In this document: positions 13,529 to 22,883 of the stretch, one piece after another | Layout of the letters: the number at the start of each line of letters is the position of its first letter | Position numbering within the stretch: position 1 is the first letter of the stretch | Source: Mycolicibacterium cosmeticum | GTDB taxonomy: Bacteria; Actinomycetota; Actinomycetes; Mycobacteriales; Mycobacteriaceae | NCBI RefSeq assembly: GCF_000613185.1 | Contig: NZ_CCBB010000002.1 | Span: 496,001-560,000, forward strand | DNA length: 64,000 nucleotides | Direction of reading: 5' to 3' | Notes under the pieces: generated by a model | Told to the model about the DNA's origin: nothing | Seen by the model: the letters and a program-made list of their open reading frames with translations, nothing else | Databases searched by the model: none | Translations under genes and position numbers: made by a program

Positions 13529-14278
13529 ATGAGCATCCCGCACACCGACCTGCTGAGTGGGCGGACGGCCGTGGTGACGGGCGCCGCCAGCGGTATCGGC
13601 CGCGCCATCGCCGCGCATTATCTGGCCGCCGGCGCCCGGGTGATCCTCGCCGACCGCGACGCCGGCGTCGGCGCTGTCGCGGCCGAGCTCGGCGCCGACG
13701 CCGGCCTGGTCCTCGATGCCACCGACGAGGATCAGGTGGCCGCGGTGATCGCCGCCGCCGAGGAGGCGCTGGGCCGCATCGACATCCTGGTCACCTCGCA
13801 CGGCATCCTGACCCAATCCTCGCTGGCCGACATGACCTTGGCACAGTGGAAGGAGACCCTGCACATCGACCTCACCAGCGTCTTCCTGCTCAACCGGGCG
13901 GTGCTGGCCGGCATGCTGGCGCGCGGCGGCGGCCGCATCGTCAACGTCGCCTCCCAGCTGGCCATCAAGGGCGGCGCATCGCTGGCCCATTACGCGGCCG
14001 CCAAGGCCGGTGTCATCGCGATGACGAAATCCCTTGCGCTGGAGGTCTCCTCACGCGGGGTGCTGGTCAACGCGATCGCTCCCGGGCCCATCGAGACGCC
14101 GCTGCTGGCCGGGATCGACGACGACTGGAAGGCGGCCAAGCGATCCGATCTGCCGCTGGGCCGGTTCGGCACCCCCGACGAGGTGGCGCCGACCGCCGTG
14201 CTGCTGGGCTCCGATCCGGGCGGCAACCTGTTCGTCGGCCAGGTGCTCGGGCCCAACTCCGGTGACGTGATGCCCTGA
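13529..14278 (+). CDS. Short-chain dehydrogenase/reductase (SDR), second of two
   Basis: 249 residues from ATG 13529, with GAGGAGAG upstream. Motifs: TGAASGIG, SHG in place of the common NAG, VASQLAIKGG with the catalytic Ser, and YAAAK. The C-terminus (GNLFVGQVLGPNSGDVMP) keeps the VGQ turn and then a P/N-rich end seen in 3-oxoacyl-ACP-reductase-like SDRs. Substrate unknown; by position it acts in the same pathway as the preceding SDR, asparaginase and deacetylase. Its TGA overlaps the ATG of a small Cys/Gly-rich protein. Confidence 0.88.
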   Translation: MSIPHTDLLSGRTAVVTGAASGIGRAIAAHYLAAGARVILADRDAGVGAVAAELGADAGLVLDATDEDQVAAVIAAAEEALGRIDILVTSHGILTQSSLADMTLAQWKETLHIDLTSVFLLNRAVLAGMLARGGGRIVNVASQLAIKGGASLAHYAAAKAGVIAMTKSLALEVSSRGVLVNAIAPGPIETPLLAGIDDDWKAAKRSDLPLGRFGTPDEVAPTAVLLGSDPGGNLFVGQVLGPNSGDVMP

Positions 14279-14574
14279 TGTGCGGCGGATGCGGCGGCGG
14301 CCCGCACGACCCGATGGCGGCACGGATCTCCGGTCCGCGGCGGCGCGCCGCGGTGGCAGCGACGGCGGCGCGGCTGCGCCCGGGGCTCACCGTCCGGGTC
14401 GCCGAGCGCGCGTGGACGGTGACCGACCGCACCGGGCGGGTCACCGTCTGCCGCACGTTCGGTCAGCTGGTCGACGCGCTGCATCGGCACGGGGTGGCAC
14501 GCACCGTCGCGCAGACCCGGTTGCTCGACGCCGCGGCCGCGGTGGACCGGAGCGCCGCACCGGAAGCCGGGTGA
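14278..14574 (+). CDS. Small protein with N-terminal Cys/Gly motif, unknown
   Basis: 98 residues starting MCGGCGGGPHDPM, with start overlapping the SDR stop by one base. I do not recognise a family. The CGGC motif could bind metal or form a disulfide; the rest is Arg/Ala-rich and likely a small alpha/beta fold (RVAERAWTVTDRTGRVTVCR ends in a third Cys). It lies just upstream of pafB, so it may belong with the paf genes rather than with the catabolic island. Its frame has codon use like its neighbours, and the spacing to pafB (21 bases, holding a -10 hexamer) supports it being real. Confidence 0.65.
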   Translation: MCGGCGGGPHDPMAARISGPRRRAAVAATAARLRPGLTVRVAERAWTVTDRTGRVTVCRTFGQLVDALHRHGVARTVAQTRLLDAAAAVDRSAAPEAG

Positions 14575-14582
14575 ACCCCCGC

Positions 14583-14588
14583 TAAGCT
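14583..14588 (+). promoter_or_regulatory. -10 hexamer of a probable leaderless pafB transcript
   Basis: TAAGCT is seven bases before the GTG at 14596, the same hexamer and spacing as at pafA. It would give pafBC a promoter independent of the upstream island. Confidence 0.5.
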
Positions 14589-14595
14589 GTGCCGA

Positions 14596-15624
14596 GTGGC
14601 GACATCCAAGGTCGAGCGGCTGATGAACCTGGTCATCGCGCTGCTGGCCACCCGTAACTACCTCACCGCGGAGAAGATCCGCAGCTCGGTCGCCGGCTAC
14701 GCGGACAGCCCCAGCGATGAGGCGTTCTCCCGGATGTTCGAGCGGGACAAGAACGAGCTACGCGACCTGGGCATCCCACTGGAGACCGGCCGGGTGTCCG
14801 CCTTCGACCCAACCGAGGGGTACCGGATCAACCGTGACGCGTACGCGCTGCCGCCGGTGCAGCTGACCGCCGACGAGGCCGCCGCGGTGGCGGTGGCGAC
14901 CCAGCTGTGGCAATCGCCGGAACTGGTCACCGCGACGCAGAGCGCGGTGCTCAAGCTGCGGGCCGCCGGGGTGGACGTCGACGCCGACGCCGATGTGGCG
15001 ATCACCTCGACGGCGAACCTGCCCGGGCTGCGCGGCTCCGAGGAGGTACTGCGAGTTCTGTTGTCCGCCATCGATTCCGGGCACGCGGTCCAGTTCGACC
15101 ACCGCCCGGCGCGCAGCGAGCCGTTCCTGACCCGCACCGTCGAGCCGTGGGGTGTGGTGACCCACCGGGGCCGCTGGTATCTGGTCGGGCACGACCGCGA
15201 CCGTGACGACACCAGGACCTTCCGGCTGTCCCGGATCGGCAGCGTGCCGGTGCCGGTCGGCCCGCCGGGCGCGGTGCACAAGCCGGCCGGGGTGAATCTG
15301 CGCGCGCTGGTGGCCCGGGTGGTGTCGGAGGTCCCGACGGGGGAGCAGGCCCGGGTGTGGATCGCCGACGGCCGGGCCACGGCGCTGCGCCGGCAGGCCA
15401 CCCACACCCAGCCGCAGAGCTTCGGTGGCCGTTCCGGCGAGGTGATCACCGTCGATATCGGCATGTCCGACCGGCTGGCCAGGGAGATCGCCGGCTACGG
15501 CTGTGACGCGGTGGCGTTGGAGCCGCAGGCGTTACGTGAGGATGTGGTGAGCCGGTTGCGGGCCCAGGCGGGGGTCGGAGGGCAAGTGACGTCCAGCGAG
15601 AAGCCGGAGGCGGATCGCGCGTGA
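14596..15624 (+). CDS. pafB: WYL-domain transcriptional regulator PafB
   Basis: 342 residues from GTG 14596. With PafC it forms the mycobacterial activator of the RecA/LexA-independent DNA-damage response. N-terminal winged helix (SKVERLMNLVIALLATRNYL), then a WYL domain around residues 150-225 including WGVVTHRGRWYLVGHDRDRD, then a C-terminal WCX extension. WYL domains are thought to sense single-stranded nucleic acid. Length fits PafB with a short extra C-terminal tail (TSSEKPEADRA). The stop overlaps the GTG of pafC (GTGA), so the two are made together. Confidence 0.95.
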   Translation: MATSKVERLMNLVIALLATRNYLTAEKIRSSVAGYADSPSDEAFSRMFERDKNELRDLGIPLETGRVSAFDPTEGYRINRDAYALPPVQLTADEAAAVAVATQLWQSPELVTATQSAVLKLRAAGVDVDADADVAITSTANLPGLRGSEEVLRVLLSAIDSGHAVQFDHRPARSEPFLTRTVEPWGVVTHRGRWYLVGHDRDRDDTRTFRLSRIGSVPVPVGPPGAVHKPAGVNLRALVARVVSEVPTGEQARVWIADGRATALRRQATHTQPQSFGGRSGEVITVDIGMSDRLAREIAGYGCDAVALEPQALREDVVSRLRAQAGVGGQVTSSEKPEADRA

Positions 15625-16574
15625 GTCAAGTGTCCGAGCGGCTCGTCCGGCTGCTCAACATGGTGCCGTATTTCAAGGCCAACCCGAAGGTCACCCGATC
15701 GGAGGCCGCGGCCGCCCTGGGCGTGTCCCGAAAACAACTCGACGCGGATATCGCGCAACTGTGGATGTGCGGGCTGCCCGGCTACAGCCCCGGCGATCTC
15801 ATCGACTTCGACTTCACCGACGACACCGTCGAGGTGACGTTCTCCGCCGGGGTGGACCGGCCGCTGCGGCTGACCTCACCGGAGGCCACCGGCATCCTGG
15901 TCGCGCTGCGGTCACTGCTCGACGTGCCCGGCATGGTCGACCCCGAGGCCGCGCGCAGCGCGATCGCCAAGATCGAGTCGGCGGCCGGGGAGCAACTCGC
16001 GGTCCTCGGCGAACACCCGGATCCCACGCCGGTGGAGAACGCCGCCGCGGCGGCCGTGCGGGCCGCGGTGCGCACCGGGCGCGCGCTGTCGATCGAGTAC
16101 CACTCGGCCTCCCACGATGCGGTGTCGGTGCGCACCGTCGACCCCATCCGGGTGGTGCTGGTCGGCGACAACAGCTACCTGGAGGCCTGGTGCCGGTCCG
16201 CCGAAGGCGTGCGACTGTTCCGGTTCGACCGGATCGTGCGCGCCGAGGTGCTCGACGAACCGGCCACCCCACCCGAGCCGGCGGTGGCTGCCGAGCCCGA
16301 CACCTCGCTGTTCGACGCCGACCCCGCGCTGCCGTCGGCGACACTGCTGATCGACCGGTCGGCCGCCTGGATGTTCGACTACTACCCGCTGCGCGTGCTG
16401 CGCGAGCTGCCCGGCGGGTCGTTCGAGGCGGCCATGACCTACGCCTCGGACGCCTGGATGGCCCGCTTTGTGCTGGGTTTCGGCTCGGCGGTACGGGTGC
16501 TGGCGCCGGAGGCGCTGGCGGCCCGGGTGCGCGAGTCGGCCGCGGCGGCACTGCGCGCCTACGAAGACGGGTAG
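15621..16574 (+). CDS. pafC: WYL-domain transcriptional regulator PafC
   Basis: 317 residues; partner of PafB in the heteromeric DNA-damage activator. The N-terminal helix-turn-helix reads VTRSEAAAALGVSRKQLDAD; the middle is a WYL-type domain (SYLEAWCRSAEGVRLFRFDR) in which the WYL-like core is degenerate, and a WCX-like C-terminal part follows. GTG 15621 is chosen because of the 4-base overlap with pafB and because MSQVSERLVRLLNMVPYF is the family start. Its TAG is part of a TAGACT hexamer that could serve as -10 for tatA. Confidence 0.95.
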   Translation: MSQVSERLVRLLNMVPYFKANPKVTRSEAAAALGVSRKQLDADIAQLWMCGLPGYSPGDLIDFDFTDDTVEVTFSAGVDRPLRLTSPEATGILVALRSLLDVPGMVDPEAARSAIAKIESAAGEQLAVLGEHPDPTPVENAAAAAVRAAVRTGRALSIEYHSASHDAVSVRTVDPIRVVLVGDNSYLEAWCRSAEGVRLFRFDRIVRAEVLDEPATPPEPAVAAEPDTSLFDADPALPSATLLIDRSAAWMFDYYPLRVLRELPGGSFEAAMTYASDAWMARFVLGFGSAVRVLAPEALAARVRESAAAALRAYEDG

Positions 16575-16577
16575 ACT
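16572..16577 (+). promoter_or_regulatory. Possible -10 hexamer upstream of tatA
   Basis: TAGACT begins on the pafC stop codon and lies 27 bases before the tatA ATG, leaving room for a short leader that contains the TTGGAGG ribosome site. Confidence 0.3.
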
Positions 16578-16604
16578 CGGCGTCAATCTTTTGGAGGTGA
16601 CTGA

Positions 16605-16847
16605 ATGGGCGGTCTTCAACCCTGGCATTGGTTGATCGTCATCGCGGTGTTCGTCCTGCTGTTCGGCGCCAAGAAGCTGCCGGACGCGGCGCGCTCGCTG
16701 GGCAAGTCGATGCGGATCTTCAAGTCGGAGATCAAAGAGATGCAGGCCGAGTCGCATTCCGACTCCACCGAACCGGCCAAGCCGATCACCTCGGAGCGGG
16801 TCGACACTCCCGCGCCCGAGCAGACCTCCGACAAACGGCCGGCCTGA
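16605..16847 (+). CDS. tatA: Sec-independent translocase subunit TatA
   Basis: 80 residues, the usual TatA size. A short N-terminal membrane helix ([15 protein letters not shown]) ends in the FGAKKLP hinge and leads into the amphipathic helix [20 protein letters not shown]; the tail is acidic and polar. It forms the pore-like oligomers that export folded twin-arginine proteins with TatC (next gene). A good ribosome site (TTGGAGG) precedes the ATG. tatB is not adjacent, as in other mycobacteria. Confidence 0.96.
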   Translation: MGGLQPWHWLIVIAVFVLLFGAKKLPDAARSLGKSMRIFKSEIKEMQAESHSDSTEPAKPITSERVDTPAPEQTSDKRPA

Positions 16848-16864
16848 GGCCATCGCGCCAGTCC

Positions 16865-16885
16865 GCCGCGGCCTGATGCCGCGGC
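16865..16885 (+). terminator. Small hairpin between tatA and tatC (possible attenuator)
   Basis: GCCGCGGC (16865-16872) pairs with GCCGCGGC (16878-16885) around a 5-base loop, followed by TTTA. Too weak for a full terminator, but it could lower tatC expression relative to tatA, which is needed in excess. Confidence 0.35.
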
Positions 16886-16902
16886 TTTAGGCGTGCCCAG
16901 AC

Positions 16903-17853
16903 ATGTCACCGAAGCCCGGAATCTTCAAGAAGCTCGACCCGCGGCAGCGCCGGGCCCGGGTCAACCCCGACGGCACGATGTCGCTCGTCGACCATCTGGC
17001 CGAACTGCGCAACCGGTTGCTGATCGCGATGGCGGCCGTCGTCGTCACCACCACGCTGGGCTTCTTCTGGTACACGCACGGGTTCTTCGGCTTCCACAGC
17101 CTGGGCGAATGGCTGCGCGGCCCGTACTGTGCGCTGCCGCCGTCGGCGCGGGCCTCGATCTCGGCCGACGGTGCGTGCCGGCTGCTGGCCACCGCACCCT
17201 TCGACCAGTTCATGCTGCGCCTCAAGGTCGCGCTGACCGCCGGCGTGGTCCTGGCCTGCCCGGTGTGGCTGTACCAGATCTGGGCGTTCATCACCCCCGG
17301 CCTGTACAAGAAGGAACGCCGCTTCGCGATGCTGTTCGTGGGGTTCGGCGCCGCCCTGTTCATCACCGGTGCGGTGCTGGCGTATGTGGTGCTGGCCAAG
17401 GCGCTGGACTTCCTGCTCACCGTCGGCAGCGACGTGCAGGTGACCGCGCTCAACGGCGATCAGTACTTCGGTTTCCTGATCAACCTGCTGCTGGTGTTCG
17501 GCATCAGCTTCGAATTCCCGCTGCTGATCATCATGCTCAACATGATCGGCGTGCTCAGCTACGACAAGCTCAAGGCGTGGCGGCGCGGGCTGATCTTCGG
17601 CTTGTTCGTGTTCGCCGCCTTCGCCACCCCGGGTTCGGATCCGTTCTCCATGCTGGCGCTGTCGTGCGCCCTGACGGTGCTGCTGGAATTCGCCATCCAG
17701 ATCGCCCGCCTGCACGACCGGCAGAAGGCGCGCCGCGCGGCGCTGGAGGAGGTTCCCGACGACGAGGCCGCCCCGATCGGTGCGGCCGAACCCATCGAGC
17801 CGCCGACCGCCGTGTCGTCGGCATCCTCACCGGTTGATGACGACGCCACCTGA
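16903..17853 (+). CDS. tatC: Sec-independent translocase subunit TatC
   Basis: 316 residues with six membrane helices. Family motifs: [10 protein letters not shown] before helix 1, the [12 protein letters not shown] region, and YKKERRFAM in the cytosolic/periplasmic loops; the long charged C-terminal tail ([16 protein letters not shown]) is common in actinobacteria. TatC recognises twin-arginine signal peptides. The C-terminal end overlaps the start of helY by 17 bases, indicating one transcription unit tatA-tatC-helY. Confidence 0.96.
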   Translation: MSPKPGIFKKLDPRQRRARVNPDGTMSLVDHLAELRNRLLIAMAAVVVTTTLGFFWYTHGFFGFHSLGEWLRGPYCALPPSARASISADGACRLLATAPFDQFMLRLKVALTAGVVLACPVWLYQIWAFITPGLYKKERRFAMLFVGFGAALFITGAVLAYVVLAKALDFLLTVGSDVQVTALNGDQYFGFLINLLLVFGISFEFPLLIIMLNMIGVLSYDKLKAWRRGLIFGLFVFAAFATPGSDPFSMLALSCALTVLLEFAIQIARLHDRQKARRAALEEVPDDEAAPIGAAEPIEPPTAVSSASSPVDDDAT

Positions 17854-20566
17854 GCTGAGTGCGTTCGCCGCACAACTGCCCTTCGGACTGGACGGGTTCC
17901 AGATCAAGGCCTGCACGGCCCTGGAGGCCGGGCACGGCGTGCTGGTGTGCGCCCCGACCGGTGCGGGGAAAACCGTGGTGGGCGAGTTCGCGGTGCATCT
18001 CGCGCTGGCGGCCGGGCGCAAGTGCTTCTACACCACGCCGATCAAGGCGCTGAGCAATCAGAAGCACGCCGACCTGGTGCAGCGCTACGGAGCGGAGCGC
18101 ATCGGCTTGCTCACCGGCGATCAGGCGATCAACGGTGACGCGCCGGTGGTGGTGATGACCACCGAGGTGCTGCGCAACATGCTGTATGCCGATTCCCCGG
18201 CGCTGCACGGCCTTTCCCACGTGGTGATGGACGAGGTGCACTTCCTGGCCGACCGGATGCGCGGCGCGGTGTGGGAGGAGGTGATCCTGCACCTGCCCGA
18301 AGAGGTCCGGCTGGTCAGCCTGTCGGCCACGGTGAGCAATGCCGAGGAATTCGGCGGCTGGATCCAGACGGTCCGCGGTGACACCACCGTCGTGGTCGAC
18401 GAGCACCGCCCCGTTCCGCTGTCGCAGCACATGATGGTCGGCAAGCGGTTGTTCGACCTCTTCCAGGGCACCGACCACACGCTGGTGGCCCCGGAACTGC
18501 TGCGGCATATCGCCCACCGACGCGAGGCCGACCGGCTGGCCGACTGGCAGCCGTCCCGCGGGCGCGAGCGCTCGGGCGGCCGCCGCCAGAACGCCCGCCC
18601 GAGCCTGAGCCGGATGCCGACCCGCCCCGAGGTGATCAGCACCCTGGACGCCGAGGGCCTGCTGCCGGCGATCACGTTCGTGTTCTCCCGGGCCGGCTGC
18701 GACGCCGCGGTGAAACAGTGCTTGCGTTCGTCGTTGCGCCTCACCGACGAGGAACAGCGGGCCCGCATCGCCGAGGTCATCGACCGCCGGTGCGCCGATC
18801 TGGCCGAATCCGACCTGGTGGTGCTGGGCTATCACGAGTGGCGCGAAGGGTTGCTGCGGGGGCTGGCCGCCCACCATGCCGGCATGCTGCCGGTGTTCCG
18901 GCACACCGTCGAGGAGTTGTTCACCGCCGGCTTGATCAAGGCGGTGTTCGCCACGGAGACACTGGCTTTGGGTATCAACATGCCGGCCCGCACGGTGGTG
19001 CTGGAACGGTTGGTGAAGTACAACGGCGAGCAGCACGCGCCGCTGACACCGGGGGAGTACACCCAGCTGACCGGCCGGGCCGGGCGCCGCGGCATCGACG
19101 TCGAGGGGCACGCCGTGGTGCTGTGGGATCCGCGCGACAGCTCGGCCGAACCCGCCGAGGTCGCCGGTCTGGCAAGCACCCGCACCTTCCCGCTCAAGAG
19201 CTCGTTCGCCCCGTCGTACAACATGACGATCAACCTGGTCAGCCAGCTCGGCCCGGAGCAGGGCCGCAAGTTGCTGGAACGTTCCTTCGCGCAGTTCCAG
19301 GCCGACCGCTCGGTGGTCGGGCTGGTGCGGGGTATCAGCCGCGGCGAGAAGATGATGGCCGACATCGCCAAGGAGCTGGGCGACGATCAGGTGCTGGAGT
19401 ACGCCCGGCTGCGCGCGGACATCTCGGCCAGGGAACGCGCCCAGTCCAGGGCGTCGCGGCTGCAACGGCGCAAGGCGGCCGACGACGCGCTGGCCGGTCT
19501 GCGCCGCGGCGACATCATCACCATCAGCCAGGGCCGGCGTGGCGGCCTGGCCGTCGTGCTCGAGCCTGCCCAGGACGCCGACGACCCCCGCCCGTTGATC
19601 CTCACCGAACACCGCTGGGCGGGCCGGATCTCGTCGGCCGACTATTCGGGAGCCTCGGCACCGCTGGGGTCGATGAGCCTGCCCAAACGCGTCGAACATC
19701 GTCAGCCCCGGGTGCGGCGCGATCTGGCGTCGGCACTGCGGTCGGCCGCGGCCGGGCTGCGGATGCCCTCGGGCAAGCGCGGTCCGGCAGGCGAACGCGA
19801 TGTCGATCCCGAATTGACCGTCCTGCGTGACCAACTGCGCCGCCACCCGGTCCATTCGGCGCCCGACCGCGAAGAGCGGGTCCGGGTGGCCGAACGGTAC
19901 CTGCGCATCGAACGCGACAACGCGCAGTTGCAACAGAAGGTCTCCGCCGCGACGAACTCACTGGCCCGCACCTTCGACCGCATCCTGGTGCTGCTCACCG
20001 AGCGCGGTTTCATCCGGGGCCGTGGGGCTGCGACCGCGGTCACCGACGACGGCCGGCTTCTGGCCCGGATCTACAGCGAGAGCGACCTTTTGGTCGCCGA
20101 ATGCCTGCGCACCGGCACCTGGAACGGCCTGGACGCCGCCGAACTGGCCGCGGTGCTGTCGGCGGTGCTGTTCGAATCCCGCGGTGACGGCCCGGCGCCG
20201 CAAGGGTTCGACATCCCGACGGCCGCCCTGCGCCGCGCACTGACCGGCACCCGCCGGATCTCCTCGGAGCTGCGCGCCGACGAGACCCGGCACCGCATCG
20301 CCCCCAGCCGGGAAACCGACGACGGGTTCGTCGCGGCCATCTACCGGTGGGCCACCACCGGCGACCTGACCGCCGCGCTGCTGGCCTCCGACGTCAACGG
20401 CAACGGATCACCGCTGTCCGCAGGTGATTTCGTGCGCTGGTGCCGTCAAGTGCTCGACCTGCTGGACCAGGTCCGCAACGCCGCGCCCGATGCCGCCCTG
20501 CGCAGCACCGCCAAGCGTGCGATCAGCGCGATCCGCCGCGGTGTGGTGGACATCGACACCGCGTAG
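17837..20566 (+). CDS. helY: DEAD/DEAH-box helicase HelY (Ski2/Mtr4-like)
   Basis: 909 residues, matching the 906 of M. tuberculosis HelY. Superfamily 2 motifs in order: Walker A APTGAGKT (about residue 36-43), [17 protein letters not shown] (DEVH, about 131), SLSATVSN, a helicase C domain with [17 protein letters not shown] and [12 protein letters not shown], and a C-terminal DSHCT-type region ([20 protein letters not shown]). Thought to be an RNA helicase. ATG 17837 is used; a TTG directly before it is also in frame. The linked location after tatC is conserved in mycobacteria. Confidence 0.95.
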   Translation: MTTPPELSAFAAQLPFGLDGFQIKACTALEAGHGVLVCAPTGAGKTVVGEFAVHLALAAGRKCFYTTPIKALSNQKHADLVQRYGAERIGLLTGDQAINGDAPVVVMTTEVLRNMLYADSPALHGLSHVVMDEVHFLADRMRGAVWEEVILHLPEEVRLVSLSATVSNAEEFGGWIQTVRGDTTVVVDEHRPVPLSQHMMVGKRLFDLFQGTDHTLVAPELLRHIAHRREADRLADWQPSRGRERSGGRRQNARPSLSRMPTRPEVISTLDAEGLLPAITFVFSRAGCDAAVKQCLRSSLRLTDEEQRARIAEVIDRRCADLAESDLVVLGYHEWREGLLRGLAAHHAGMLPVFRHTVEELFTAGLIKAVFATETLALGINMPARTVVLERLVKYNGEQHAPLTPGEYTQLTGRAGRRGIDVEGHAVVLWDPRDSSAEPAEVAGLASTRTFPLKSSFAPSYNMTINLVSQLGPEQGRKLLERSFAQFQADRSVVGLVRGISRGEKMMADIAKELGDDQVLEYARLRADISARERAQSRASRLQRRKAADDALAGLRRGDIITISQGRRGGLAVVLEPAQDADDPRPLILTEHRWAGRISSADYSGASAPLGSMSLPKRVEHRQPRVRRDLASALRSAAAGLRMPSGKRGPAGERDVDPELTVLRDQLRRHPVHSAPDREERVRVAERYLRIERDNAQLQQKVSAATNSLARTFDRILVLLTERGFIRGRGAATAVTDDGRLLARIYSESDLLVAECLRTGTWNGLDAAELAAVLSAVLFESRGDGPAPQGFDIPTAALRRALTGTRRISSELRADETRHRIAPSRETDDGFVAAIYRWATTGDLTAALLASDVNGNGSPLSAGDFVRWCRQVLDLLDQVRNAAPDAALRSTAKRAISAIRRGVVDIDTA

Positions 20567-20643
20567 CTGCGACACAACGGTTCCGCCTGCTCACCGACCC
20601 GAAACGGTACTGTGTTGCCAACGGACCTCAACCAAGGAGAGAC

Positions 20644-21414
20644 ATGAGCGGACCGCAGGGATCTGACCCGACGCAGGCGTGGCCGGGTCAGCAGCCGCAG
20701 TCCGGCGGACAGCCGCCGAGCGAGCAGCATGCTTGGCAGCCGCCGTCCACGCCCGAGCAGCAGCCCACCACCGAGGCACCGGCCTGGCAGCCGCCGGCAT
20801 ACCAGACCCCGCAGTACCCCCAGTACCAGCAGCCCGCCCAGCCGGTGCCGCCGCAGTACAACCCGCAGCAGTACCCGCCGCAGCCCGACCAGTACGGTCA
20901 GCCCACCGCCTACGCCCCGCAGGGCTACCCGCAGTACGGCCCGCCCCCCGGCCAGCCGCAGCAGTACGACCCGGCCGCGCAGCAGTACGGACAGCCCCAG
21001 CAATACGGCCAGCCCGGTCCGTACGACCAGCAGTACTCGCCGTACGGCGGCCCGGTCCCGGCCGAGGAGAGCTCCAAGAAGTCCCTCGCCGTCATCGGTG
21101 GGGTCGTCGGCCTGCTCGCCGCGGTCATCGTCGCGGTGGTCCTGGTGCTCGGCTTCTGGAAGCCGGGCTGGTTCGTCACCACCAAACTCGACGTCAACGC
21201 GGCCCAGACCGGCGTGCAGCAGATCCTGACCGACGAGGCCAACGGATACGGCGCCAAGAACGTCAAGGACGTCACCTGCAACGACGGCAACAGCCCGACG
21301 GTGAAGAAGGGCGACAGCTTCGAGTGCGTCGTCAGCATCGACGGCACCAAGCGTCAGGTCACGGTGACCTTCCAGGACGACAAGGGCACCTACGAGGTCG
21401 GCCGACCCAAGTAG
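20644..21414 (+). CDS. Proline/glutamine-rich membrane protein with DUF4333-type domain
   Basis: 256 residues, Rv2091c-like by position and layout. The first about 135 residues are very rich in Pro, Gln and Tyr (repeated QYGQP / PQQY units), one membrane helix follows ([20 protein letters not shown]), and the outer C-terminal domain (about 180-256) has the two-cysteine DUF4333 pattern (DVTCNDG ... FECVVSIDG) that probably forms a disulfide. Start ATG 20644 follows AAGGAGAG. The low-complexity cytosolic part may mediate clustering; function is not known. A long hairpin terminator follows 14 bases after the stop. Confidence 0.85.
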   Translation: MSGPQGSDPTQAWPGQQPQSGGQPPSEQHAWQPPSTPEQQPTTEAPAWQPPAYQTPQYPQYQQPAQPVPPQYNPQQYPPQPDQYGQPTAYAPQGYPQYGPPPGQPQQYDPAAQQYGQPQQYGQPGPYDQQYSPYGGPVPAEESSKKSLAVIGGVVGLLAAVIVAVVLVLGFWKPGWFVTTKLDVNAAQTGVQQILTDEANGYGAKNVKDVTCNDGNSPTVKKGDSFECVVSIDGTKRQVTVTFQDDKGTYEVGRPK

Positions 21415-21428
21415 GCCCGCGCCGCCCG

Positions 21429-21486
21429 CGAACAGACACCGACTCCCGCATTCCCGTCGAGGAATGCGGGAGTCGGTGTCTGTTCG
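21429..21486. terminator. Perfect 26-bp hairpin, bidirectional terminator
   Basis: Bases 21429-21454 are fully complementary to 21461-21486, leaving a 6-base loop (CGTCGA). It sits between two convergent genes, 14 bases after one stop and 4 bases from the other. The stem is longer and more perfect than usual; no T-run follows, as is common in mycobacteria. Confidence 0.8.
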
Positions 21487-21490
21487 GCGG

Positions 21491-22456
21491 TTACAGCCTG
21501 TCCAGCGCCTTCTGCAGCCGGCCGATCGACGACGTCACCCCGAACTCGCCGGCCAGCTCGGCCACCCGGGCCGGGTCGGCCGCGGCCAGTGGAAGCGTGT
21601 CGGTCGGCGTCGACATCGTCACCGCCGCGTCGGTGGCGACCCGGACCACCGGCTCGGCCGCGGTGATGTAGTCCGCGGCCGCCAGCAGCTTCTTGCGCGC
21701 AGCCGCCGGCAACGCCGAGCGCGGATCGGTCGCCGCGGCCACGATCGCGGCCAGCGACCCGTATCGCGCCAGCAGGGTCGCGGCGGTCTTCTCGCCGATG
21801 CCGGCCACCCCGGGCAACCCGTCGGACGCGTCGCCACGCATGAGCGCCAGTTCGGCGTACGCCGGTCCGGCCCGGTCGATCGGCACGCCGTAGGTCTCGG
21901 CGACCTCGGCGGGGCCGAACAGGGTGGCCTTGGCCAGCCCGCGCCCGATGTAGAACACCCGCACCGGGACCGGGTCGTCGCCGACCAGCTGCAACAGGTC
22001 GCGATCGCCACTGACCACGATCACCGGGTCGTGTCGTTCCCGCGCGGCCAACGTGCCCAGCACGTCGTCGGCCTCGTACCCGGCCGCGCCCGCGGTCGCG
22101 ATCCCGAAGGCATCCAGCATCGCCATGATCATGTCGACCTGCGGCGTGAGTTCGTCGGGCACTTCCTCGATGTCCGGGGTGCCCGCCGGCTCCGGCACCG
22201 CGACCCGGTGTGCCTTGTACGACGGGATCAGATCGACCCGCCACTGCGGCCGCCAGTCGTCGTCACGGCACACCACCAGCCGCCGCGGCCGGTGCGCGGT
22301 GACCAGGGCGGCGATGTTGTCCAGGAAACCGCGCAGCGCGTTCACCGGCCGACCGTCCGGTGCGGTGATCGAGGACGGCACCCCGAAGAACGATCGGAAC
22401 CACATGCTGGCGCCGTCGAGCAGCAGGACCGGGCCGGGATTGTCGTCGTGCAGCAC
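21491..22456 (-). CDS. fenA: 5'-3' exonuclease / flap endonuclease (PolA N-terminal type)
   Basis: 321 residues, homologous to the free-standing exonuclease Rv2090 and to what I recall as M. smegmatis FenA. It cleaves 5' flaps during repair or Okazaki-fragment processing. Metal-site motifs are visible: [34 protein letters not shown] and the helix-3-turn-helix [18 protein letters not shown]. Start GTG 22456 places [15 protein letters not shown] at the N-terminus; a longer frame upstream runs antisense through the VOC gene and is rejected. Transcribed leftward, convergent with the DUF4333 gene and divergent from the VOC gene (21 bases apart). Confidence 0.92.
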   Translation of the reverse strand: MLHDDNPGPVLLLDGASMWFRSFFGVPSSITAPDGRPVNALRGFLDNIAALVTAHRPRRLVVCRDDDWRPQWRVDLIPSYKAHRVAVPEPAGTPDIEEVPDELTPQVDMIMAMLDAFGIATAGAAGYEADDVLGTLAARERHDPVIVVSGDRDLLQLVGDDPVPVRVFYIGRGLAKATLFGPAEVAETYGVPIDRAGPAYAELALMRGDASDGLPGVAGIGEKTAATLLARYGSLAAIVAAATDPRSALPAAARKKLLAAADYITAAEPVVRVATDAAVTMSTPTDTLPLAAADPARVAELAGEFGVTSSIGRLQKALDRL

Positions 22457-22466
22457 GGCCTGACAG

Positions 22467-22472
22467 TAGCGT
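22467..22472 (+). promoter_or_regulatory. -10 hexamer of the VOC gene
   Basis: TAGCGT lies five bases before the ATG at 22478, compatible with a leaderless transcript. Confidence 0.4.
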
Positions 22473-22477
22473 GAGGC

Positions 22478-22873
22478 ATGACCTTCACCGTCGATCGCAT
22501 CGACCACGTCGTGCTCAATTGCCGTGACACCGCCGCCACCATCGACTGGTACGTCCGGGTGCTGGGCATGCGCCGGGAAGAGTTCGGCGACGGCCGGACC
22601 GCGCTGCTGTTCGGTGGGCAGAAACTCAACGTGCGCCCCACCGGGGCGGCCGACTGGGTGACCGCCGACGCCGATGTGCCGGGCTCGCTGGACCTGTGTT
22701 TCATCGCCGACGCCGACGCCGCCGAGATCGGCGCGCACCTGCGCTCCTGCGGGGTCGAGATCACCGCGGGACCGGTCGCCAAGACGGGCGCGCTCGGGCC
22801 GATGACCTCGCACTATTGCCGGGACCCGGAGGGCAACCTGGTCGAGGTCGCCACCTATCGGGCCGCCCACTAA
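22478..22873 (+). CDS. VOC-family (glyoxalase/bleomycin-resistance fold) protein
   Basis: 131 residues covering one full vicinal-oxygen-chelate module. Likely metal ligands are His in IDHVVLN and Glu in [22 protein letters not shown] is typical of the glyoxalase-domain GLOD5-like proteins. The substrate is not known. It is divergent from the exonuclease and its TAA is part of the TAACCT hexamer upstream of pepE. Confidence 0.85.
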   Translation: MTFTVDRIDHVVLNCRDTAATIDWYVRVLGMRREEFGDGRTALLFGGQKLNVRPTGAADWVTADADVPGSLDLCFIADADAAEIGAHLRSCGVEITAGPVAKTGALGPMTSHYCRDPEGNLVEVATYRAAH

Positions 22874-22876
22874 CCT
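22871..22876 (+). promoter_or_regulatory. -10 hexamer of pepE
   Basis: TAACCT begins on the stop codon of the VOC gene and is seven bases before the ATG at 22884, compatible with a leaderless pepE transcript. Confidence 0.45.
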
Positions 22877-22883
22877 CGACGCC

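Noticed and set aside
17570..19933. Long leftward frame opposite helY
   Set aside because: Same reason: composition typical of an antisense shadow (Arg/Gln/His-rich) and opposite a conserved helicase.
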